From: an uncultured Prevotella sp.
GTDB lineage: Bacteria; Bacteroidota; Bacteroidia; Bacteroidales; Bacteroidaceae
DNA: 64,000 bases
Assembly: GCA_900771975.1 (NCBI GenBank)
Contig: CAAGPV010000071.1
Span: 121,899 to 185,898 of the forward strand
Reading direction: 5' to 3'
The notes below the pieces were generated by a model that was not told the origin of the DNA, did not search any database, and was given only the letters and a program-made list of their open reading frames with translations. The translations under genes and the position numbers were made by a program. Positions 43,605 through 53,481 of this stretch are shown piece by piece; the first letter of the stretch is position 1, and each line of letters starts with the position of its first letter.

Positions 43605-43684
43605 GGGCTCTAATATGATAAACTCAAGCGTAATGGATGATTGCCCAAAGGTGTATTAGGCATCCTCTCAATTTTCTTTCAAGT

Positions 43685-44875
43685 TTAATGTTCTCCGTGG
43701 TCAGCCATCATCGAACCTATGTAGAAAGCACCAGACTTTACAAATAGGGCGTTTGCATCGACGTTTTCTGCAAAGGTCACTTGTGTAAATCCACCAGAAC
43801 TACATCCCATTATTACTTCTATAGGTTTAAAATGGTAAACGGCCATTCCGCTTTTCCTTTCTTTCCGGATGAGTTGAAAGACATAATTTTTTCCTTCATT
43901 GCTTATAATGGCATCGTCAGGGAGAGTTTCCACTTTATGTGAAGAGGTGTTGATAGTGCCCAAAATGTTTGATTCCTGGATGGTTGTTTTGCTATTGATG
44001 CTTTGTGGGGCTAAGCTAACTTGTACGTTTACGCTTTTTGTATTGGAATTTACTGTTTGATTGATTCTTTCAACGGTTCCATACATGTGAATTTCCGGCT
44101 GATAAGTCAATTGTACATCAACGCTTTGTCCTTTCCTAACTTGTGCAAGATCTTTTTCAAAAACGTTGAGCGAAGCATAAAGTCCTTTGCTATTGGCAAT
44201 TTCCATTAATGGATTTTGCTCGTTAACGTACGACCCGATTTTGCAATTTATCTTGTATACTGTTCCTGTGATAGGCGTACGTACAGGTATTTCTCGAACA
44301 AAACTGCCATAGCTAATTTTTGTTGGGGAAATGCCCAACTGGAGCAATTGCTGTTTGAGCCCGTTTTGTTTGGCCATTGTCATTTCATAGTTGCAAGAAG
44401 CTTGTTGCAGATTTTTTTCTATTCCAGCTTTTTGTTTTACCAATTTTTTTTGTCGCGCATACTCTTGTCTGGTAAAGTCCAGTTCTTTGCAGGCGGTAAG
44501 ATAGTTTTGTTGTAACTCTATGATACTGCTATTTTCTATGTAGGCAACCACTTGCCCTGCACATACCGCAGAGCCTTCGGCAACCATTAGCCGTTTTATG
44601 TTTCCCCCAACAATCGGAGCTACCGATGCATTGTCCTGAGGCTTGAGCATCAACTTTCCGTTCGCCCGTATGGAATGTCCCATTTCTCTAATATCAAGCT
44701 TTCCTAAGCTAATGCTTACCGTACTTACTTGTTTTTGTGTAAGGACGATATCTTGTGTTGAATGTTCTTGATGGTCGTCATCGTGGCTTTGCTCCTTATG
44801 GGTTGTGTTGTCAGTACTACAACCACAGAAGGTTGCAACTATCATGAAAGACAAAATGTTATAAAGATGTTTCAT
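43685..44875 (-). CDS. periplasmic adaptor lipoprotein of an RND metal efflux pump (CzcB type)
   Basis: A 396-residue membrane fusion protein linking pump and outer-membrane channel. A lipobox ends at Cys19 (MIVATFCGCS). The mature N-terminus is His/Asp rich (SHDDDHQEHS) and the C-terminus ends MMADHGEH, both likely metal ligands. HlyD/barrel-sandwich features include IGGNIKRLMVAEGSAVCAGQ and RTPITGTVYKINCKIGSYVN, with a helical hairpin between them. Its ATG overlaps the fusion pump's stop (ATGA), so translation is coupled. Confidence 0.92.
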   Translation of the reverse strand: MKHLYNILSFMIVATFCGCSTDNTTHKEQSHDDDHQEHSTQDIVLTQKQVSTVSISLGKLDIREMGHSIRANGKLMLKPQDNASVAPIVGGNIKRLMVAEGSAVCAGQVVAYIENSSIIELQQNYLTACKELDFTRQEYARQKKLVKQKAGIEKNLQQASCNYEMTMAKQNGLKQQLLQLGISPTKISYGSFVREIPVRTPITGTVYKINCKIGSYVNEQNPLMEIANSKGLYASLNVFEKDLAQVRKGQSVDVQLTYQPEIHMYGTVERINQTVNSNTKSVNVQVSLAPQSINSKTTIQESNILGTINTSSHKVETLPDDAIISNEGKNYVFQLIRKERKSGMAVYHFKPIEVIMGCSSGGFTQVTFAENVDANALFVKSGAFYIGSMMADHGEH

Positions 44876-47800
44876 TGTATTCCTTGTAAATAGTTTAATA
44901 TAAGAATGTTTTGATTGTACTCGTTTATTGCATCCAAATATTTTATTTGGCTAAAGATAGCAACTTCTAAATTCTGGATATATTCTATATATCCTATCTC
45001 TCCATTCTCGTAAGCTATTTTTGAAGTGGAAGCAATATTACGGGCTTGTTGAATGCCGTTTTTTTCATAATATTCCATTGCCCTTTTGGCTTCTATGCTT
45101 TTTTGGCTTACTATTTCATAGGAGAATTGTCGATCCTGCATCGCTTTTTGTTCTTTCAGTTGAGTCATTTCCATCTTTTTGTGAAGAGCTTTTGTTCTTG
45201 CTTTTTGAGCACCCCATGTTAAGGGAATGTTAATTCCGATTTCAAATCCCATGAAGTCGCCCTTTGTAAATCTGCTCCTGTCTATATTGTATGGGTTAAT
45301 TCCTTTAATTACCAATTGCCCTGTTAATCCGACATTAAAAGTAGGAAGGAAAGACGCCTTGAGAACCTTTAACTGATTTGTTTCCAATTCTCGTTGCTCT
45401 TGCCAATAATTGCCAGTTGGCGTTTTGCTAAAGTCGTTGAGGTTTTTCCCTTTTTCATAGAGTAGGGGCTGCAATTCTTTTTCTGTAGGGGCGATGGGAG
45501 CATTTGTATTTGTTAATTGTTGTAGCTCAATTTGAGCGATCCTATAGTCATTTTTGGCTTTTTTCAGTTCTATAAGGTTTTCCTCATAGAGCTTTTTAGC
45601 ATTCATTTGCTCTAACAAACTTGTTTCTCCTCCCTGGTATTTGTTCGTTGCCAACTCTAAAAATAAGTGGTAAATGCTATCTTGTTCTTGCAGTAAGACT
45701 ATCTTGTTTTTTTTGTATACTGCCGTATAGTAACAGGAAGTAACCTCTTTTGTAAGCTCCTGCCTCGATATGCTTAATCGGGATTCTTCTAATGAAGTTT
45801 CACTTTTTAATTGTTCTCTTTTTGCTTTGTAAACAGTGGGGAGTTCAAACTCTTGACTGATGGAGATGCCATTGTCTGGACTTCCTCCGCCTGTGAGGTC
45901 CTGGCTGAGTTTGACATTTGTTTTAGGAAGTTCGAATGCCGTTTTTTCCAAACAATGAGTTTGCTCTACAGATGTCTTTCCTATTCTGATATTATAGTTA
46001 TTACGAGTTGTCAAATCGATGCATTCTTTTAGACTTAGGGTTTGCTCTTGCGCCTTGGATGGTAAGTTGATTGTTAGGAGTAATGCTGCAAGTAGCAGTT
46101 TGAATGAACTACAACGTTTCTTTTTCAGAATGTTTTTTAACCATGAAAGTGGCATTTTTTGGCTGAATGTTTTATAGATGGCTGGCAAAACGATTAATGT
46201 TAAAAGGGTGGCAGAAATCAACCCGCCTATGACAACTGTTGCAAGAGGACGCTGCACTTCTGCACCGTCTCCATGAGAAAGAGCCATGGGCAAAAATCCA
46301 AGGGATGCCACCAATGCGGTCATTATTACAGGGCGAAGGCGCATCATGCAACCTTTGACAATGCGTTTGCGGATGTCTGTTACTCCTTCATGTTCCAAAT
46401 TGTTGAATTGGCCAACCAATACAATTCCGTTGAGAACCGCTACTCCAAACAGAGCAATAAAGCCAACGCCTGCAGAAATGCTGAAGGGCATACCCCGTAG
46501 CCATAGGGCTCCAATGCCACCGATAGCAGATAAGGGGATGGCAGAAAAGACGAATAATGTTTCCTTGAAGCTTTTCAAGGTAGCAAAAAGTAGGCACAAG
46601 ATTAAAACGAGGGCCAATGGAACCGCAACAAGTAGCCTGTCGGTGGCTTCTTTCAGGTTTTGAAATTCTCCGCCAAACGTATAATAGTAGCCGGAAGGCA
46701 GTGCGAGTTGCTTGTTGAGAAGTCTTTCCACGTCTGTTACGGTAGATTGTATATCACGGCCACGAACATTAAACCCTACATAGATGCGCCTTTCTCCGTC
46801 TTCGTGTGCGATTTGTGCAGGTGCATCTTTATAGCTTATATCGGCAATCTGAGACAGAGGAATACTTCCCTGTTCATTAGGAAGCGGAATGGCGAGGTTT
46901 TTTAGTGAGGCGTCATCGTTTCGTAGGTTGTCGTCAAGCTTCACAACCAAGTCGTAACGCCTGTCATTTTCAAAAATGTTTCCTGCCGTTTTTCCTGCAA
47001 AAGCAGCCTCTAACACTTGATTGGCCGTTTGGACAGATATGCCGTATTGGGCCATCTGGTCTCTGTTGTAGGTTACCTGTATTTGTGGCAATCCTTGAAC
47101 TTTTTCTACTATAGGGCTTGTTACCCCGTCAATGTTTTTTATTAGTTTAGCCACTTGCTGGGCTTTGGCCGTGAGTGTGCTTAAATCATTGCCATAGATT
47201 TTTATGGCTACATCTTGTCGTATGCCAGTAATAAGTTCGTTGTTTCTCATTTGAATGGGTTGGGTGATTTCTGTTTCTAATCCGGGAATTGCTTTAAGGG
47301 CGTCTTCCATCTTTGCAATTAGTTCGTCCTTCGTCTTTGCTGATGTCCATTCAGCTTTTGGTTTTAGAGCGATGAGCATGTCTGCACGCTCCACAGGCAT
47401 TGGGTCTGTTGGAATTTCTGCACTGCCTATACGTGTCACAGCTTGCTTTATTTCTGGGAACTGTTTGCGTAGTATCTTTTCGGCTAATGTAGTTGTTTTA
47501 ATCATTTGGGACAGGGAAGTGCCTTGTGACATACTTAATTCTGCAGCAAAGTCACCTTCTTCAAGATTTGGAAGAAATTCTCCACCCAATTTTGAAAACA
47601 GAAACAAACTTCCTAAAAAAATAACAACCATCAACGAAATGATGCCTTTACTCCATACCAGGCTTTTTTCTAAAATAGGGCGGTAGATGCGTTGTAGCCG
47701 TTTCATTAGGCGGTCGGCAAAAAGCGGCTTGTCGGTTCTTTTTTTGCTTAGGAACAATGCGCTTGCCATTGGTACATAGGTGAGTGACAATATGAATGAA

Positions 47801-49266
47801 CCTAATATGGCAAAAAAGATGGTTAACGCCATAGGACGGAACATTTTACCTTCAATTCCCACTAATGTGAGCAATGGCAGATAGACCGTCATTATGATGA
47901 TTTCTCCAAAAGAGGAACTCTTTCTAATTTTTGAAGCGGAGAAAAATACCTCTCTGTCCATCTCCTTTTGCGACATTGCCACACCGCTTGGTTGTAGATG
48001 TCTTTGTGCAACATGGGCACATACGGCTTCAACAATAATAACAGCCCCATCAACGATGATGCCAAAGTCAATGGCTCCTAAGCTCATTAGGTTTCCGCTA
48101 ATTCCACAAATGCGCATCATGCCAAAGGCAAAAAGCATGGAAAGGGGAATGACAGAGGCTACAATCAACCCTGCCCGATAGTTGCCAAGGAACAGAATAA
48201 GTATGAACACTACAATAATTCCACCTTCTATTAAATTTCGTGCAATTGTGGAAGTAACCCTGTTTACAAGTTGTGTGCGATCTATATAAGGTTCGATTAC
48301 AACTCCCTCTGGAAGTGTCTTGTTTATTTCTTCTATCCTTTTTTTTACGTTTTTGATGACTTCTTGAAAGTTTTCCCCTTTTAGCATGAGGGTGATGCCA
48401 GCCACCACTTCGCCTTCACCGTTTCTTGTGACAGCCCCATATCGTGTGGCGTGTCCTATTCTGACGTCAGCAACATCGCCAACAAGGACGGGTGTTCCCA
48501 TTGTGGTCTTTATGGGAATGCGCTTGATGTCTTCCAGCGATTTGACTTTTCCAAGTCCCCGTATGAAATACTGGTTGCTATTACGTTCTATATAACTTCC
48601 ACCAGTGTTCTCATTACCTTCTGAAAGGGCGTTGAAAATTTCTGGTATTGTTATGCCAGAGGCAATGAGTTGGTCGGTATTGACGGCCACTTCATATTGT
48701 TTTACAAATCCTCCCCATCCACTAACTTCAGCCACACCAGGTGTTCCCGATAGTTGCTTGCGCACTATCCAGTCTTGAATGCTGCGCAATTCGGTAAGAT
48801 TATAACGGTTCTCGTATCCTTTTTTTACCCTTATGGTGTATTGGTATATTTCTCCCAAACCAGTGGAGATAGGAGCAAGGCTAATAGATGTGTTGCCCTT
48901 TGGCAACATCTCCTCAGCTTCTTTGATTTGCTGGCTAACTTGTTGGCGAGCCCAATAGATGTCGGTTTCGTCTTTAAAAACGAGTGTTACAACTGACAAA
49001 CCGCTTCGGCTGATGCTTCTTCTTTCTATTGTATTGGGAATGTTGCTCAATGCCATTTCTATTGGTGCCGATATATTTTGTTCAACTTCTTGTGCTCCAA
49101 GTGAAGGAGCTTGGGTGATGACTTGCACTTGATTGTTGGTTATATCGGGAGTGGAGTCGAAAGGAAGTTGCGACAAGTTGTATCCTCCCCATACAATAAG
49201 GGCGACAGTGAGAGAGGCAATTAACAACTTGTTTTGAATAGAAAACTTTATAAGTTTCTGAAACAT
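44872..49266 (-). CDS. CzcA-type RND heavy-metal efflux pump fused to a TolC-like outer-membrane channel
   Basis: A 1464-residue polypeptide. Residues 1-~1040 are a complete HME-RND pump with 12 membrane helices; helix 4 carries DFGIIVDGAVIIVE, the proton-relay pattern of CzcA-like pumps for divalent Co/Zn/Cd, not that of CusA. Residues ~1075-1464 are an outer-membrane efflux (TolC/CzcC) domain: LSLKECIDLTTRNNYNIRIG and paired ~180-residue repeats. Between them, residues ~1047-1072 look like a signal peptide (basic KKKR, hydrophobic core, SKAQ). It forms a complete tripartite efflux system with the adaptor. Fusions of this sort occur in Bacteroidetes. Confidence 0.92.
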   Translation of the reverse strand: MFQKLIKFSIQNKLLIASLTVALIVWGGYNLSQLPFDSTPDITNNQVQVITQAPSLGAQEVEQNISAPIEMALSNIPNTIERRSISRSGLSVVTLVFKDETDIYWARQQVSQQIKEAEEMLPKGNTSISLAPISTGLGEIYQYTIRVKKGYENRYNLTELRSIQDWIVRKQLSGTPGVAEVSGWGGFVKQYEVAVNTDQLIASGITIPEIFNALSEGNENTGGSYIERNSNQYFIRGLGKVKSLEDIKRIPIKTTMGTPVLVGDVADVRIGHATRYGAVTRNGEGEVVAGITLMLKGENFQEVIKNVKKRIEEINKTLPEGVVIEPYIDRTQLVNRVTSTIARNLIEGGIIVVFILILFLGNYRAGLIVASVIPLSMLFAFGMMRICGISGNLMSLGAIDFGIIVDGAVIIVEAVCAHVAQRHLQPSGVAMSQKEMDREVFFSASKIRKSSSFGEIIIMTVYLPLLTLVGIEGKMFRPMALTIFFAILGSFILSLTYVPMASALFLSKKRTDKPLFADRLMKRLQRIYRPILEKSLVWSKGIISLMVVIFLGSLFLFSKLGGEFLPNLEEGDFAAELSMSQGTSLSQMIKTTTLAEKILRKQFPEIKQAVTRIGSAEIPTDPMPVERADMLIALKPKAEWTSAKTKDELIAKMEDALKAIPGLETEITQPIQMRNNELITGIRQDVAIKIYGNDLSTLTAKAQQVAKLIKNIDGVTSPIVEKVQGLPQIQVTYNRDQMAQYGISVQTANQVLEAAFAGKTAGNIFENDRRYDLVVKLDDNLRNDDASLKNLAIPLPNEQGSIPLSQIADISYKDAPAQIAHEDGERRIYVGFNVRGRDIQSTVTDVERLLNKQLALPSGYYYTFGGEFQNLKEATDRLLVAVPLALVLILCLLFATLKSFKETLFVFSAIPLSAIGGIGALWLRGMPFSISAGVGFIALFGVAVLNGIVLVGQFNNLEHEGVTDIRKRIVKGCMMRLRPVIMTALVASLGFLPMALSHGDGAEVQRPLATVVIGGLISATLLTLIVLPAIYKTFSQKMPLSWLKNILKKKRCSSFKLLLAALLLTINLPSKAQEQTLSLKECIDLTTRNNYNIRIGKTSVEQTHCLEKTAFELPKTNVKLSQDLTGGGSPDNGISISQEFELPTVYKAKREQLKSETSLEESRLSISRQELTKEVTSCYYTAVYKKNKIVLLQEQDSIYHLFLELATNKYQGGETSLLEQMNAKKLYEENLIELKKAKNDYRIAQIELQQLTNTNAPIAPTEKELQPLLYEKGKNLNDFSKTPTGNYWQEQRELETNQLKVLKASFLPTFNVGLTGQLVIKGINPYNIDRSRFTKGDFMGFEIGINIPLTWGAQKARTKALHKKMEMTQLKEQKAMQDRQFSYEIVSQKSIEAKRAMEYYEKNGIQQARNIASTSKIAYENGEIGYIEYIQNLEVAIFSQIKYLDAINEYNQNILILNYLQGIQ

Positions 49267-49374
49267 AGATAGTTGTGTATTGTTATAAAAGTGTTTGTAT
49301 ACTGATGCAAAGCGCTTGCAATTCTTGGAGAAACGCTAACAACAGGATATTTAAAAAAGAGTGAAACGAAAAAA

Positions 49375-49782
49375 TTAGGTTCTTTCAGGTGGTGCCCTTA
49401 GTCCACTTGTGCCATAAACGAAAGAACAAACTTCAGTTTTAGTAGGTGACGGCTGCTTTGTCTCAAGATAAATAAAGTTGACTTCCATACAAGCAAAAAC
49501 ACCGTAGAGGATGGTGTCCAATGGAAAATGTTTAGGATTTACAGTGTTATGTGTATTGGAAGAAGGTGACAATATTGTTATTGCCTTTTGGCAATGTGCT
49601 TCATTCTTATGATGGTGAGTATGCTTGTCGTTTATGGAGTGGTCAAGGTTGCAGCGCTCTTGTGTTGAGCAAATAACAGAGCCATGGTGATGGTGGGCCA
49701 TAAACGGCAATATCATAATCATCAGAGTTGCTAACGCAACCATGACGAATGATGGATGGAGAATTTCACCTTTTTTCTTCAT
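49375..49782 (-). CDS. small His-rich exported protein of the efflux locus
   Basis: A 135-residue protein with one N-terminal hydrophobic segment (VMVALATLMIMILPFM) directly followed by AHHHHGSVIC and later CNLDHSINDKHTHHHKNEAH, strong metal-ligand clusters. The end ERT follows the block SGLRAPP, which I recall from the DUF6769-type proteins that accompany such pumps. It precedes the fusion pump by 108 bases on the same strand. A role as metal sensor, chaperone or buffer is inferred. TAAATTTG (49797-49790, minus) may be its -7 box. Confidence 0.75.
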   Translation of the reverse strand: MKKKGEILHPSFVMVALATLMIMILPFMAHHHHGSVICSTQERCNLDHSINDKHTHHHKNEAHCQKAITILSPSSNTHNTVNPKHFPLDTILYGVFACMEVNFIYLETKQPSPTKTEVCSFVYGTSGLRAPPERT

Positions 49783-49884
49783 TTGACGGCAAATTTACGA
49801 ATAGTTTTTTACAACTTGGTTGCAAATGTATGTGAACTTGCCGTTTTTTCAGCGCCAAAGAGTGCTTGGATGACAATCACAAAC

Positions 49885-50008
49885 GTTTGAGATTCTGATA
49901 CCGGCCGTTTTACGGTCCAATATAGGCTCTTTTAGCTCCTGAAACCCTGTCTTTTATAGGCCAAAAAGGCCGGTTTTGCAAAGCGGTTTGTAACCTCCTG
50001 AAAGCCAA
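49885..50008. repeat. five to six degenerate 22-base tandem units
   Basis: Units begin at 49885, 49907, 49929, 49951 and 49973, a spacing of exactly 22. They keep the plan (G/C)TTTTA-N5-purine/A-rich block-N5 seen at 21994, for example CTTTTAGCTCCTGAAACC. After a partial unit, GTTTGTAACCTCCTGAAAGC at 49986 looks like another copy out of phase. This is most of the 352-base gap between the efflux locus and mutS2. Left of it (49783-49884) I see only the possible efflux promoter. Confidence 0.65.
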
Positions 50009-50077
50009 TAAGATAAGAGTTTTGAAAAAGGGGGTTCTCTGTCTGCTTGCAAACGGCAAATCATTTCGGCATGGTTG

Positions 50078-50108
50078 TTGGATAAATGCACGTTTTTTTG
50101 TATTTTTG
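50078..50108 (+). promoter_or_regulatory. promoter of mutS2
   Basis: TTG at 50078-50080, a 20-base spacer and TATTTTTG at 50101-50108 match the Bacteroidetes promoter. Transcription would start at about 50115, 20 bases before the mutS2 ATG. Confidence 0.75.
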
Positions 50109-50134
50109 CAGCCTGAAAATAAAACGGAAAATAC

Positions 50135-52663
50135 ATGATATATCCTCAAAATTTTGAACAAAAGATAGGATTTGACGAAATACGGCAACTACTTAAAGCT
50201 TGTTGTTTATCCCAATTGGGGAAAGACCTCGTTGATGAGATGAATTTCAAAACAGATGTAAAAACGATAAATAAATGTTTGCAACAAACTCGCGAGTTTA
50301 GAAGAATCATATCCGAACATCAAGAGTTTCCTCTTGATGCTTTTCTTGATGTTCGCCAAGAATTACATCGTGTGCGTTTACAAGGAACCCATTTGGAAGA
50401 GAACGAACTGTTTGACATCAAACGATCTTTAGCGACGATTATTGCCATTGTCGACTTTTTCAAGCAGCATAGGGAAGAACAAAGTGACGGAAGCTTTACT
50501 GCTTCGTCCTTTCCGGCATTAACTGAAATGGCAATGGATGTACCTGTGTTTCCCCAAATTGTAGCAAGTATAGACCGGATATTAGACAAATATGGACGAA
50601 TGAAAGATACGGCTTCGCCAAAATTGTCAGAAATCCGTATTGAAACACGACGTGCACAAAGTTCTGTGTCGAGAACATTAAACGGTATTTTGAAGTCGGC
50701 TCAAAGTGAGGGGCTTGTTGAAAAAGACGCAACGCTTTCAATGCGTGACGGCAGACTGGTAATTCCTGTTACTCCTAGCCTAAAAAGAAAGCTATCGGGA
50801 ATCGTCCATGATGAAAGTGCCACTGGTAAAACAGTCTACATAGAGCCGACTCAAGTAGTTGAAACCAATAACCGCATTAGGGAGTTGGAAGGAGAAGAGC
50901 ATCGTGAAGTTATCAGAATACTGACTGAGTTGTCCAAAGTGATACGTCCAAATGTGGATGACATGCTTCAATCTTTCGACTTTTTGGCACAAATAGATTT
51001 TGTTAGGGCCAAAGCTTTATTTGCAATCAAAGGAAATGCCATAGAACCTAATGTCGGTAATAAGCCATATATAGATTGGATACATGCCGTCCATCCATTG
51101 CTTTCAAGAAAAAAAGAAGTGGTGCCTCTCGACATATCCCTTACCTTCCAAAACAAGATTCTCATTATTTCTGGCCCGAATGCGGGTGGAAAATCGGTCT
51201 GTTTGAAGACGGTTGGCTTGTTGCAATACATGGTTCAATGCGGATTGTCTATTCCGGTAAGCGACCGCTCAACGGTGGGCCTGTTTCATCAGCTTATGAT
51301 AGATATAGGAGATGAGCAAAGCCTGGAGAATGATTTAAGTACATACTCTTCTCATTTGCTGAACATGAAGAATATGATGAAGCAGGGAGATGGCAACACG
51401 CTCATCTTGATAGACGAATTTGGAACTGGCACCGAACCGCAAATAGGTGCGGCAATGGCTGAAAGTATCCTGAAACAGTTTTGTCGCAAGCAGATGTATG
51501 GCGTGATTACTACCCATTATCAAAACCTTAAATATTATGCCGAAAGCCATGATGGGGTTGTTAATGGAGCAATGCTATATGACAGACATGAGATGCGGCC
51601 CTTGTTTCAACTGGCTATAGGACGTCCTGGAAGTTCGTTTGCGATAGAGATAGCTCGGAAAATCGGTATTCCAGAAGTGGTTATTAAAGATGCTTCGGAA
51701 ATAGTGGGATCCGATTATATACAAAGTGACAAGTATTTGCAAGACATTGTTAGGGACAAACGCTATTGGGAAAGCAAGCGCCAAACGATACATCAGCGTG
51801 AAAAGGATGTAGACAAAACTATCAACCGCTATGAAGAACGGCTATCAGAAGTAGAACAGCAACGGCGTGCTATACTCGAAAAAGCGAGAAAAGAAGCAGA
51901 AGAGCTTTTGCAAGAGGCCAATAAACGCATAGAAAACACTATACGAAAGATACGTGAAAGTCAAGCGGAAAAAGAGGAAACACGTCTTGTGCGTGAACAA
52001 CTAAAGGCTTTTTCTGACGAGGTAAAAGACGAAAAGACCGTTCACGGCAGGGGGCTTATGGATGAAGCGTCTTTCAACAAGAAGTTGGAAGAGATGAAAA
52101 GAAAGAAAGAGCGGAAGGAAAAAAGAGCAAAGGAAAAACAAGAAGCCAAGAAAAGAGAAAAGGCGAATGTTACGAAGGCCAACGAAAAAATTATACAAAA
52201 AGGTGATGTTGTTCGGCTAAAGGGGCTTTCTTCGTTGGGAAAAGTGGAGAACTTGACAGGAAAGCAGGCGCTTGTCATTTTTGGGAATATGCGCACTACG
52301 GTAGCTATAGAACGTTTGGAAAAGGCGGATGCTACACAAAGCAGCAATTTTATGCAACAAACTAATGTATCAAAAGGTTGTGGCTTGCTGACAAGAGAAA
52401 CAATAGATACTCATCGTAACGATTTTAAACCCGAACTGGATGTTCGGGGGTTGCGTGGTGATGAAGCTCTTCTGCAAGTACAACACTTCATAGATGATGC
52501 AATTCTGGTAGGAGCCCATAATGTAAGAATCTTGCATGGCAAGGGTAATGGCATACTTCGCCAACTTATTCAGCAGTATTTGAGAACTATTCCGAATGTC
52601 TTGAGTGTTAAGGATGAGCACATTCAGTTTGGTGGAACAGGAATCACGGTTGTAGAATTGTAA
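50135..52663 (+). CDS. mutS2: MutS2 ATPase/nuclease with Smr domain
   Basis: An 842-residue MutS paralogue without the mismatch-binding domain. Lever and clamp helices precede an ABC ATPase: Walker A SGPNAGGKSVCLKTVG, signature STYSSHLLNMKNMM region, and Walker B LILIDEFGTGTEP. A long coiled coil (residues ~510-680, Lys/Glu rich) follows. The C-terminal Smr domain has LDVRGLRGDEAL and VRILHGKGNGILRQLI. MutS2 suppresses recombination or rescues collided ribosomes, depending on the species. Confidence 0.95.
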   Translation: MIYPQNFEQKIGFDEIRQLLKACCLSQLGKDLVDEMNFKTDVKTINKCLQQTREFRRIISEHQEFPLDAFLDVRQELHRVRLQGTHLEENELFDIKRSLATIIAIVDFFKQHREEQSDGSFTASSFPALTEMAMDVPVFPQIVASIDRILDKYGRMKDTASPKLSEIRIETRRAQSSVSRTLNGILKSAQSEGLVEKDATLSMRDGRLVIPVTPSLKRKLSGIVHDESATGKTVYIEPTQVVETNNRIRELEGEEHREVIRILTELSKVIRPNVDDMLQSFDFLAQIDFVRAKALFAIKGNAIEPNVGNKPYIDWIHAVHPLLSRKKEVVPLDISLTFQNKILIISGPNAGGKSVCLKTVGLLQYMVQCGLSIPVSDRSTVGLFHQLMIDIGDEQSLENDLSTYSSHLLNMKNMMKQGDGNTLILIDEFGTGTEPQIGAAMAESILKQFCRKQMYGVITTHYQNLKYYAESHDGVVNGAMLYDRHEMRPLFQLAIGRPGSSFAIEIARKIGIPEVVIKDASEIVGSDYIQSDKYLQDIVRDKRYWESKRQTIHQREKDVDKTINRYEERLSEVEQQRRAILEKARKEAEELLQEANKRIENTIRKIRESQAEKEETRLVREQLKAFSDEVKDEKTVHGRGLMDEASFNKKLEEMKRKKERKEKRAKEKQEAKKREKANVTKANEKIIQKGDVVRLKGLSSLGKVENLTGKQALVIFGNMRTTVAIERLEKADATQSSNFMQQTNVSKGCGLLTRETIDTHRNDFKPELDVRGLRGDEALLQVQHFIDDAILVGAHNVRILHGKGNGILRQLIQQYLRTIPNVLSVKDEHIQFGGTGITVVEL

Positions 52664-52677
52664 AGTGCTTAAAAAAG

Positions 52678-52714
52678 TTCATGTGCGAAGACATATAATG
52701 TCAGCGCACATGAA
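52678..52714 (-). terminator. terminator between convergent mutS2 and phosphodiesterase genes
   Basis: TTCATGTGCG (52678-52687) pairs with CGCACATGAA (52705-52714) and an inner GACAT/ATGTC stem caps it. On the minus strand a TTTTTT run follows, so it should end the transcript from 53420; it may also work for mutS2. Confidence 0.78.
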
Positions 52715-52880
52715 ATACTGTCAATTACTTAACTAAGATACCTGAACAAATCTTTTTTTCAAACTGTTTAAACACTATTATGATTGAATGACGTTGCAAA
52801 GTTACGCTTTTTCAAGTGCTATTGGGTTGCTTACTTTTCAGGAATAGTTGTAAATTTTGCGGTAACAGTCATTTTCCCGA

Positions 52881-53420
52881 CTAAATGGCGAGTTGTGCAA
52901 GTAGAATTCCTTCAAGGGTATAAACTTTGACAGTCCCATCTTCATAAGTGGCAAAAGTGGGTGGATTGCCCTCTTTTGGAAAAGTGATAGAACCGATATT
53001 GCAAAAACAGGTTTCTTCTTTTTGTGACAAATTCCATAAATGTGTATGCCCTGAAAATACGGCATGAAAATGTCCTGGTGGAAGATTTTCTGGAGTGTAT
53101 TTGTGGCCATGGGTGAGAAAAAGCTTTTTCCCGTTGTCTACGATGAGGGCATAGTCGGCCATGATAGGAAAGTTCAAGAGCATTTGGTCAACCTCTGCAT
53201 CGCAATTCCCTCTTATTGCAATAATTTGGTCGGCCAAAGGATTGAGCAAATCTACAATGCCTTTAGCATCAATGCCCTGAGGAATACGGTTTCTTGGTCC
53301 ATAATTTAGAATGTCTCCCAAAATGAGCAACATATCGCAATGTTGTTGTTTGTAAAAGGCCAATGCCTTTTCAAGTGTGGGCTTGCAACCGTGTATATCG
53401 CTGATAAGTAAATATTTCAT
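52881..53420 (-). CDS. YfcE/MJ0936-family metallophosphodiesterase
   Basis: A 179-residue cytosolic phosphoesterase with the two-metal site in ISDIHGCKPTLEKAL, LGDILNYGP, RGNCDAEVDQ, LTHGHKYTP and FSGHTHLWNLS. YfcE-type proteins cleave simple phosphodiesters in vitro; the true substrate is unknown. It is a single gene with its own terminator 167 bases away. The intervening bases 52715-52880 have no clear element. Confidence 0.92.
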   Translation of the reverse strand: MKYLLISDIHGCKPTLEKALAFYKQQHCDMLLILGDILNYGPRNRIPQGIDAKGIVDLLNPLADQIIAIRGNCDAEVDQMLLNFPIMADYALIVDNGKKLFLTHGHKYTPENLPPGHFHAVFSGHTHLWNLSQKEETCFCNIGSITFPKEGNPPTFATYEDGTVKVYTLEGILLAQLAI

Positions 53421-53481
53421 AGTGTGTTAAAAACAAGTATATGTTCTGAAATTGAACGGATGAATGATTGTGGATAATTAA

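Noticed and set aside
49910..50188. 92-residue minus-strand ORF over the repeat locus
   Set aside because: It is made of the degenerate 22-base units, overlaps the mutS2 promoter and start, and has no protein-like composition.
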